Source: Trichobilharzia szidati
Taxonomy: Eukaryota > Platyhelminthes > Trematoda > Strigeidida > Schistosomatidae
NCBI GenBank assembly: GCA_944472155.2
Contig: OX235271.1
Location: 67,810,416 to 67,874,415 of the forward strand
Direction: 5' to 3'
DNA: 64,000 bases
A program made the position numbers and the translations under genes. Shown here piece after piece: positions 55,885 through 64,000 of this stretch. The first letter of the stretch is position 1, and every line of letters starts with the position of its first letter. The notes under the pieces are model-generated. The model had not been told where the DNA came from. It was given only the letters and a program-made list of their open reading frames with translations, and did not search any database.

Positions 55885-56110
55885 GCATTTTATTTTATAG
55901 ACACAATTAGATAGAGAATTTTTAGGGATTTGGTCTTTTATATGGACAAGGTTGCTTTATAGTGTGCGTGTCTGATGTTTTGAAGAAAACTCTAATGTCG
56001 AGCTGATTGTGTTCATATATATAATTCATCCTTCAATTTTTCATGTGATATATTCGCTTTTTTCAATGCATCCGTTGTTACATTAGCTTTTTAAGGATAA
56101 CGTGGCCTGG
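55558..56110 (-). mobile_element. PLE-D fragment (GIY-YIG)
   Basis: Minus-strand endonuclease of a third PLE type. Upstream of the open frame, ~56100-55885, other frames read NSLSNCVYKIKCLEC, the Cys-rich lead-in, and part of the linker. RT was not found. Confidence 0.75.
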
Positions 56111-58059
56111 TATTCAACACCAGGTTTAGATTTGTTCATTCTGTATGTACATTTCATATTATCACTCGAATATGTCTAACTAATGAAGCGGTGTTTCAGC
56201 CTGTAAGTATTCAGAGGAAAACGAAATGATTATGCATTTTCTTACAGTTTTCCTACCAATATCTAAATTTTATAAGTTCAGCTAAAGCAAATGAATATAT
56301 ATTATGCAAACTATTATTCTTCAGTATTCAAGTTGTTTGAATTGAATATTAGAATTCTGTTAAGTGGAACCGGTTTTTCATACAGCAGTCTGCAAGGCAA
56401 ACAATAACTGTGTGATGTTTGATGATACCATTCAGTTGTCTAGGCTAAAGTAGGTGAAGCAAAGTTCTAATCTAGAACCTACTGGTTGAAAAACGAGTGC
56501 TGCAGACATTAAGTTGCATCTCTACAGTTCCCTTAAACGGCAAATATTTGAGTTTTGACAAAAATTGTGCTCGTACAGAAAGCAACAGCAGGATTTTCAC
56601 TGGTCTATTCTTGTGACAAATTGTGTATTCATCTTCTCTTTCCATTTGTTTTTATACTGAAAGGATCATCGGGCTTCAAGCCCTAAGCTCTGAAGTTTTA
56701 GTAACAGCCGTATTGTTTTCCTGGGGTAGGAATCCTAGCCTAGTGTAAAAACTTTCTATCAGATCTAGGAGTACATCGTCAGGGAATCGAATGTGGACTA
56801 TGTGAGTGGTTGGTGAAAATTCTATCATTGAATCACTTATGGAAATCACTGTATATTTGTCATAGTTTTATCATTCAGTGTGTTCAGATATTTCCAAAGT
56901 ATTTTTCGTTGTTGACACAGACTAGAGACTCTTTGTTATTAAATCTTTTACTCTTAGAAGACAAAAGATCTGTTATTCTTTTTCTTTGCCAAGATGACCG
57001 AAAAGCATTCAGCGGGATCATTCACAGTGAATGGTTACTAAAAAGTAACCAATAATATTTGTCTCGCCTATAATGCTAGCTCAGTCCTATCAGTCATTGC
57101 GCTACACGTTCAAGCCGTATTGTATAGTCAAATGAGAGTCAACAGGAAGCCAAAGACCTTCGTTTCGTGCTTCTTTGGTACTCACCTTTAAGGCTTATCA
57201 GCAAAATGAAGTGGTAGAATTCACTGAGTATAAAGGAATCAAAATAACATACTTCTCTGTTTGAACGATAGCAGAGGGAATGTTGTATCATGGAAATTAA
57301 CAACAACAGAATTTTTAGTTTAAGTCATCAGTGAATTATATGCTTTGTACTGTAGAAATTGGAGGGCAGGGGTGGAGGAAGCATACGTAACAACTCAAGA
57401 AACTTTTAATTCATAAGACTGAAGTCGGCTTAGTGTCCTGAAGTCACTAATAGGAATGATTATGCTATCACCATAAAAAGAATTGAAATTCATTTATTAA
57501 GGGAGTGTGGGATTGATCACCTTCTCTTTTTGCATGCACAATTTCCATTGAAAACGTTTGATTGTAATAATTTCGGTAAATCTTTGAAAATATGGTGGTC
57601 ATTGTAAAACTTAATATTTCGAACTATTTGGAGATCCCAACAGATTGTCCCATATCCACTAGGTGTGTGGTTATGGAACTTCGCGGATATCTACGGAAAT
57701 GAGTCTAATCAAACCTTTTCAACTAAACTAATGTATACACAAAGAGAATGTCATAAATCGCTCAATTTCTTGGAAAAGGAATTTTAATTTTGTTCAAATT
57801 GATGCTCGCACCACTAAGTACAAAAATTCTACAATACCCTGTTTAGCCCATATTTTATGTGATGGTGACACTGCTAGACATGAAACATATAAGTTACATT
57901 GTAATTAGCAGAGAGAATCTACCCTTTCATCGTCCATCTTTCTGTATTTTATGGTATCACCCTTCCTATCATGACTTGGCTATTTCATTTTAGTTGTTAT
58001 TACTATTATTACTATAATTTTATACTTTATGCATATTTTTCTCCTTATCGCATACTGTG
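56111..58059. other. No gene seen
   Basis: Nearly 2 kb without a motif-bearing frame or clear repeat. The 81-codon frame at 56810 is uncharacterised. Confidence 0.45.
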
Positions 58060-58270
58060 CGTCGGTGGCACAGTGGTTAGGACTCTCGCCGACCATGCAC
58101 ATGGTCCGGGGTTTGAACCCCTACCGACGCACACCCGATATCTATGGTTGGCCTGCAAAATTTGGGCTGCCGATATCCATGCTGAAAATGCCATACTTGT
58201 ACTGAAAATACGGTGTGGCATCAAGCTGTTATCAAAATAAAAAAAATAAAATAAATAAAATAAATAATAA
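58060..58270 (+). mobile_element. tRNA-headed SINE with a different tail
   Basis: The head GTGCGTCGGTGGCACAGTGG ... GGGGTTTGAACCCC ... CCGACGCAC is like the one at 49103, but the body (CCGATATCTATGGTTGGCC, GGTGTGGCATCAAGC) differs and there is no RTE-like GAAGCCCTATGTTCC block. It ends in an (AAATA)-rich tail. Confidence 0.75.
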
Positions 58271-58849
58271 TTGCTATATAGCTGCTATAACAACGTTTTG
58301 TTGTTATTATTATTATGTAATATTTATTTTTTGTCGTTTTGAGTAAATTAGATACAGTGTTGTACTGAATGCTGAAAATTTCTTGCTGTATCATTAGTAC
58401 TGTTTTTTGGAATAAAGCAAAAATTATTATTATTATTAGTATAATCATTCACACTAGTGGTTTCACCTTATTGAAGTGATTTCAGTCTCATAAACTATAA
58501 ATACTATTTGTTGTGTAACCTAATAACTCAACAGTGTTTATTATTTGTTCCATTTTCTGTCTTCGTCTTCCTTTCTGTTTCAACTTTGGCATAAATACAA
58601 ATTGATGATACCTTGAATAAAAAGTTGCGACGCCTACATTTCAGATGCTCTAATTTTTAACATAAATTTTTATTCCGACAATGAGGTATTTTATTTTGAT
58701 TCTTTTATTGCCAATATAATTTCTGGTAGTCAGCGACCAATGAGAAGCTGTGAGATAAAAGGATGCCATTTTGTGCTATAAATTTGAGCATTCTCGCTTT
58801 ATCAAACGAAAAGAAAAGAAATCTAAGGCATCTGCAGTTTAACCATTTA
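58271..58849. other. No gene seen
   Basis: A/T-rich, with simple ATT runs near 58300 and 58425. No feature is supported. Confidence 0.45.
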
Positions 58850-59890
58850 AGGAGGCGTGTTTGAAAACTTACATTGGGTCCTTAATAAACAACAAGCATT
58901 TAAACCCACAAACTCTCTCAATGGTAAACACTGTAAGCCAAAAAACTCAGTGACCCAATTGGACAAAGTAATGTATGCTACCAAATGCCTTGTGATGACT
59001 GTGATGTCAACTAAATAGGTCATATCAGTAGATCGGCGTCAGTCAGGTTATCCAAACATAAGAACTTACCTAAGTGTAGAAAGATTGACCTAAGAAAGAT
59101 GAATACTTTGGAAAACCTCAGCAGTCGCAAAGCACGTACCAACACACAATCACACAAAACGTTACAACAGAGCTAAAGTTCTAAGTGGGGATCAAAAGCA
59201 AGGCAAGCTTTCATTTCTCTCAAGTCTGTGTGGAGGTCAACAGCACTCAGCATGAGAAATAAGAACCAGATTTTCAACTCCAATATGTAGTCAATGCTAC
59301 TCATTAGAAGGAATAGAGACTTGGCGCGTCAAGAGGGGCACTTCGAACAAACTACAGACCTTCATTAACAGCTTTCTTCGCTCAATACTCAAGATCAGAT
59401 GGCCAGAAATGATCAGCGACAAGAGTCTCTGAGAGCAAACCAACCCAGCAGGAACCAATTGTGCAACAAATTTGCAGGAAGAAATGGAGGTGGATCGGCT
59501 AAACTCTGAGAAAACCATCAAGTGACATCACACACCAGACTCTTTCTCGATTGGAACTCGAATGGGAAGCGGTGAGTTGGTCGCTAGTGCGAGGTTGACA
59601 TGTAGGAGGTCATGTGAAGAGTAAATGAAAGCATGTGGACAGATGTGGAACCAGGTGAAAACGTTTGTAGAGAACCAGACGTAATGGAGACGTGCAGCTG
59701 AAGCCCTTTGTTCCTCTAGGAATTCAAGGAAACAGTAATAATAAAAGTTCTGAAAGCTGACATAGGTAGGTTGAAGGAAAGGTTGACCGTTGAATCTATG
59801 TTCAAAGAATCTACAACTAACGTGCGCAATAGGAATGATCCAACCGTGATATTAGATATATGGAAAATATTACTGATAAAATCGAAGGAT
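58850..59890 (+). mobile_element. PLE-E fragment split by an RTE insertion
   Basis: 58850-59186 follows PLE-C's linker and GIY-YIG (DSVTQLDKV..., DCDVN, GHISRSASVRLSKHKNL) with many stops. 59744-59890 resumes with GRLKERLTVESMFKESTTN, equivalent to GWWRERLITESLFIES in PLE-C. The gap between is RTE-5. Confidence 0.72.
59187..59743 (+). mobile_element. RTE-type LINE 3' fragment (RTE-5) inside PLE-E
   Basis: About 555 bp matching RTE-1 18535-19085: AAAGCAAGGCAAGCTTTCAT, GTGTGGAGGTCAACA, CCCAGCAGGAACCAATTGTG, CATCAAGTGACATCACAC, ending GAAGCCCTTTGTTCCTCTAG and an AAT-rich tail. Flanking AAAGTTCT repeats (59175 and 59744) are consistent with a target duplication. Confidence 0.85.
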
Positions 59891-60124
59891 TAGAAATAAT
59901 GGCAATTCATAACAAATTTTGGATGCAATTTAAGTGTGTGGCTCTATAGCCATAGAAAGCGGGTGTTATTTTAGTAATCATTCTGGCAGATCTTATTTTT
60001 AACAAATGAATGTTCTGAAAAATGACAACAGACAAGAAACTTCGGTCTAGAGCTTCCTGTCGACTATTTCTAACAACCTAACACCATGTCAGACCATATA
60101 TATGTTATAAATAGAGAAATAAAA
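59891..60124. other. No gene seen
   Basis: Short spacer between PLE-E and PLE-F. Nothing recognised. Confidence 0.4.
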
Positions 60125-61545
60125 TGTATTATAGGTAAGATTTTATTTTGAAAATCACGCAGTGTTGTACAGTAATATTTACTGATGACGTTTCGAGCTC
60201 AAACTGTTGCTCATAATCATATCAAGTCACTCACACAACTTATTGCTCAATTTATATACATGAGTTAAATTCATTAGACATTTGAATAAAATCAATATAA
60301 GATGATATACATTCAGAAATAATAATATGAGTGTTATCAATCAAATACAATGAGATGGGAAATAAGATGTTTTTTACAGCAAAAACAAGCAGCCTGTTAG
60401 AATGTTAGAATGTGAATTGAATACATTTCAACATTAATTATTATTCTTCGATTTGACTGGTAATAATATCTACCAAACTCTGGTATTTGCCTTGAGTCAT
60501 TTCTGTTGCACGTGTTGGGTGTAGACTCGATGAATAAGGACTGAGTAATCAACCTCTCTCTCCACCAACCGATATTACTTCTTAGAATCTGAACCCTCTC
60601 ACACTCTACTGTGTGGTTGTGTGTTAATGCACGCAGTTCAATTGCTGACTTTTTTTCTGAATTACCTATCTTCACTGTTGGGTTAACTATTTTACCTTAG
60701 CTAAATTCTTATTTTCCAACAATCTGACTACCCCGATCTACTAGTGTGACCTATGTAGTTGACCTCTATCACAGTTATTGTAAATGATATTATTTTGTTT
60801 AATTGAGTGAACTGGGTCGTTAAACCTACAGAGCTTGTATGTGAGTGAGTTCGAGGTTTTGGAATGCCATCCTAATTCCCGCTTTGTTGAGAATTCTACA
60901 TAGGGTCTCAGATGTTCTCTCTGTATATTGTAGGACTGTAGATGCCTTATATTCTTTCTTATTTATGTTATCATTATTAGTTTCACCACTATTTTTATTT
61001 AGCTTTTGACCTTTTCTAATCTTCCTAATGAATTTTACAGGATAGTTGTTTGATACCTAGGCCTCTTCAATCTGTTTCATTTTATCATTTAGGTCTTTTC
61101 TTGTGCTACTTAGTGCTACTTCTTGGTCTGTTAGAAACTTAACCACGCCTGCCTTAACAGAAAACCTATGAGGAGGAGGATAATGAATAATCTCAAAATT
61201 CTATTTCGACTCACGTACATCATAATATTCTTCAAGGCTGCTTGTTTTTGCTGTGAGAAACATCTTATTTCCCATCTCATTGTATTTGATTGATAACACT
61301 CATATCATTATTTCTCAATGTATATCATCTTATACTGATTTTATTGAAATGTCTAATGGATGTTACTCATGTATATAAATTGAGCAATAAGTTGTGTGAG
61401 TGACTTGATATGAAATGAGCAACAGTTTGTGCTCGAAAGGTCATCAGTAAATATTACTGTATAACACTGTGTGGTTTATCAAATTAAAATCTTATCTATA
61501 ATGGAGTTATACTCTATCACACTGCCCAAGTTTTATACTTAAATG
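60125..61545 (-). mobile_element. PLE-F with an inverted 3'-end piece at its start
   Basis: Minus-strand PLE closely related to PLE-C: linker and endonuclease (~61150-60400) then the 3' end (60420-60125). At the other side 61230-61545 is the same 3' end on the plus strand, so ~270-bp arms (60125-60420 and 61230-61510) form an inverted repeat. RT is missing. Confidence 0.82.
60397..60675 (-). pseudogene. PLE-F GIY-YIG C-terminal part
   Basis: EKKSAIELRALTHNHTVEC, LRSNIGWWRERLITQSLFIE, PNTCNRNDSRQIPE: the C-terminal half of the domain, as at 53081-53335. The YIG half lies upstream in other frames with stops. Confidence 0.8.
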
Positions 61546-62504
61546 AAATATATCAACACAACCTAGAGTAATTCTGAAGTTGTATTTCGTTAATGTTGTT
61601 ATTTAAACCAAAAAAATGTCTGTCTATACTCCAGTTCTTGTTCAATTTGATAAGTAGTAATGGGAATGATTAAAACAGTGATTAAAGGCCTTATTGATGT
61701 AGTTTAAGACTTAATCATAAAGTGGTTAGCTTGTAATTCATAATAGAAAAGTAAAAAATAATAATGAATTCATTTAGAAAAGCTTTCATTTATTAATTTG
61801 TTTATTTATTTAATCAAAACATTTATAGTTGAATTAAACCTGACCTCACTGACAAATGAAAATGCCTATTGCGTGTGACATAAATTATCACTGTCCTATA
61901 TTATATATGAATTATTATGTGGGTTTATCAATAGTTAGGGAATAAATTTTCACATTAGGAATCTCTATTTAGTTCAGACTAAATAGACGGGATTTCATGA
62001 TATCAATATATACTCGATATATACAGCCTAATACGGTTAACCTCATGCTGAATGAAAGGCAATATACTAATAAGTCAATCTAAGCTGTTTTATCGGGGTA
62101 AGCCAAACAGTTTTTTCTAAAGTATAAGCTATATATACATATATGAGTAATTAACATATCTGTGGCTAGGAAATAAGCTGATTTACTTTTTCCATTACAG
62201 TACAGCAATCGCGTCAATAGTTCAGTAGTAGAATACTCATCAATCACCCAAAGAGTTCGAACTCGTTCCCAGGTCTGCACACCTCCAAATCTCGCCTAAT
62301 TTGTCAGCCAATAGTAATCCTTGAAAATGGAGATGGTTGTGTTTGAATCTAGTGTCCTCATTCCGTACAAAACACAACACCAGTGCTATTGAAACATCAC
62401 TGCTAAAAGCTTGAAGCACACTGTGAACTCATGGAACAAAAAACAATTAACTAGGTATTCAAGTATTGGTTTGTACGGAACTGATTGATTGGTCACAGGA
62501 TATC
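61546..62504. other. No gene; weak SINE head near 62210
   Basis: At 62210-62265 TAGTTCAGTAGTAGAATACTC and GAGTTCGAACTCG resemble the A and B boxes of the SINE head family, but the ends are lost. Nothing else was recognised. Confidence 0.35.
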
Positions 62505-62680
62505 ATCATGAGCTGACATTGGTTAAAGAACCATTGGAAAACCTGCGAGTACTGGAGAGCTGTTTCGTTCTAGTTTGGGACTCTTCAACAATACGCACCC
62601 AGCGCCAGGGTTAGAACCCAGGACCTTCCGGTTACAAGGCGAGCCAGCTTGTAAACCATTAAGCCACTGGGACCCTATTC
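62505..62680 (-). mobile_element. Smα-type SINE, minus half of a head-to-head pair
   Basis: Minus strand: CCCAGTGGCTTAATGGTTTAC (A-box region), GTAACCGGAAGGTCC, B-box-like GGGTTCTAACCC, GGTGCGTATTGTTGAAGAGT, CCCAAACTAGAACGAAACAG and CAATGGTTCTTTAACC. This is the clearest full unit in the window. Confidence 0.75.
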
Positions 62681-62819
62681 AATGGCCATCCCACGAATTC
62701 TAGCTTTCTGCAAATTCACGATATAGCGCGACCGCTAGCCAACGTCTTCGGCGAGTATTTTTCCTCACACGCGACCTGCTGCACCCTACTGGTTACGACT
62801 TCCCACTGGAACCCAGGTA

Positions 62820-62950
62820 ACTACCTACTTGGGTGGGTGCGTACTGATGGACAGTCCCAAACTAGGACAAAACAGCTGTCCAGTACTCCCAGGTTTTCCA
62901 GTGTTTCTCTAACCAATGTCAGCTCATGATGAAATCCTGTAATCAATTAA
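62820..62950 (+). mobile_element. Smα-type SINE, plus half of a head-to-head pair
   Basis: Starts within the unit: GGGTGGGTGCGTACTGATGG, ACAGTCCCAAACTAGGAC, AAAACAGCTGTCC, AGTACTCCCAGG, GTGTTTCTCTAACCAATG. Stem II bases are kept (GTCC...GGAC); core GAAA reads AAAA. The head region upstream (62770-62819) is degraded. Confidence 0.7.
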
Positions 62951-62974
62951 CTAGGTGTTTTATGTACATCAATG

Positions 62975-63165
62975 AATGGTTCAGCGGTTTAATACTCACC
63001 AACCAGGTATGTGATCTGAGTGTGACTCATTTTCACACCTTCCCTAGTTTACTAGCCAAAAATATGTTGAAGATTTGAAACAAGGCTAATAATAGTACCC
63101 TGTAAAAAAAGACATCATTGTTTCTGAAACTTCAAAAATATCTTTCAGCAAAATGTTCCGCAAGA
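62975..63165 (+). mobile_element. Degenerate tRNA-headed SINE
   Basis: ATGGTTCAGCGGTTTAATAC, TCACCAACCAGGTATGTGAT, CCCTAGTTTACTAGCC, AAACAAGGCTAATAATAG and CTGAAACTTC follow the order of the 1097-1343 SINE with many changes. Confidence 0.55.
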
Positions 63166-63419
63166 ATGAAATGAATGGAAACAAACACAATAATCTTTTG
63201 ATGATCAACCGCAGTACTGACTAATCTACTGTGAACGATCACTTGAATTGATTCAAAAACACTAAAACTGCTGATAGTTTACACTTAATCTGAAAATAGA
63301 ATGGCTATATTCTTCAGCTAATGAATGGTATACTCTGGTTTATAACTTTGACCACTGGTCCTTATTAGAAAGCCTGAGTTAAATTTCTTACATAAAACTA
63401 TATACTAGTGGTTGATCAA

Positions 63420-63745
63420 GATGAATAGTTGTTTACCAATCATACCAGCAGGCAGTGCTTGCTAGTCATATCGAAGTGATCTAAACACAAGACAGCAGAT
63501 TCGTTCGTTTAGGGCGGAGCTTATCAGCGGTGTAACTTGTTCGACTCTACCTACAGAGTCGATTCAGTGCCACGATAATGGGGTAGTTTGAGCTAATTCG
63601 ACTTTATGAACAGAGCCGAACTATTTACACCGCTGGTAACCACCGCCCTAAACGAACAAATCTGCTGTCCGGTATTTAGATCTTCTCAATATGGTTAGTA
63701 GGCACTACTGCTTGATATGAGTGATTACAGCTACTCATTTAAACA
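63420..63745. repeat. ~320-bp foldback element with ~110-bp imperfect arms
   Basis: Inner arms contain GACAGCAGATTCGTTCGTTT (63491-63510) and, on the minus strand, GACAGCAGATTTGTTCGTTT (63671-63652), followed by AGGGCGG and CAGCGGTGTAA. Similarity continues outward through GATCTAAA and CATATCGA/CATATTGA to about 63425 and 63740. No coding frame. It is MITE- or foldback-like. Confidence 0.75.
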
Positions 63746-64000
63746 GGTCAGCAGTATGTAGTTTCATGCATATATGCTTGTTTTCTTGACTACCATTTAT
63801 GATGTCAAGCAGACGACGTACCGTGACCTCAATAGTATGATTTCTTAGGGAAACTGGTGCAATTTCACTTCTTCGAAGTAAGTCATTTGCAAATAGTGAT
63901 TTTGATTTAAATTCATTTAAGCCTGTAAATATCATTAATGGTTTAACTGAAATCTTAGCGCGTATATACATGACTCATTCATCTGGCATATCTGTTGGAA
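63746..64000. other. No gene seen at window end
   Basis: A 78-codon minus frame (63971-63735) runs through part of the foldback arm and has no recognised motif. Confidence 0.4.

Noticed and set aside
57971..58240. 89-codon frame including RTLADHAHGPGFEPLPTHTR
   Set aside because: It is read-through of the tRNA-headed SINE at 58060-58270, not a gene.

Overview
The window is AT-rich, intron-bearing animal DNA crowded with decayed retroelements. tRNA-headed SINEs with a hammerhead-like domain (Smα type), RTE and CR1 LINEs, Penelope-like elements (PLEs) and Gypsy elements occur together. From memory of published schistosome repeats, this mix points to a blood fluke (Schistosoma or a close relative). 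The assignment is an inference; no ribosomal or mitochondrial marker is present.

The only host gene I can model is a PP1 catalytic subunit of the beta type on the minus strand (3726-16226). Five exons join in frame: 15996-16226, 15056-15160, 9970-10041, 9114-9400 and 3726-3818. The first ~60 codons were not found. Two introns exceed 5 kb and carry transposons: a PLE (5125-7147) and a pair of opposed LINE fragments sharing a ~600-bp inverted repeat (11645-14811).

From 16.9 to 30.4 kb lie 5'-truncated RTE copies (16.9-19.1, 20.1-20.6 and 24.4-25.7 kb), a decayed LINE (22.3-23.5 kb), a 211-bp foldback insert with a 12-bp target duplication (25.8-26.0 kb), and a CR1-like LINE with an uninterrupted 907-codon frame (27396-30119). 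From 30.4 to 35.0 kb I see no supported gene. From 35.0 to 44.2 kb are three minus-strand Gypsy remnants. One is split by a solo LTR (35352-35640) with a 4-bp duplication. Another has a small PLE insert in its reverse transcriptase with a 13-bp duplication.

The most unusual object is at 46832-48597. Two nearly identical 288-bp LTRs, with a primer binding site, a purine tract and a CAAC target duplication, enclose no retroviral genes. Inside is a Gln-rich host-like exon bounded by splice-site-like sequence. Removing the element restores an interrupted tRNA-like SINE. The solo LTR at 35.4 kb is the same family.

The last 15 kb hold another RTE fragment, several PLE copies (some starting with an inverted piece of their own 3' end, one split by an RTE copy), SINEs, head-to-head Smα pairs, a 54-bp palindrome (55334-55387) and a ~320-bp foldback repeat (63420-63745).

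The retroelements appear to interact: SINE tails resemble RTE 3' ends, suggesting RTE proteins mobilise them, and younger elements sit nested in older ones. All boundaries come from reading the sequence by eye.
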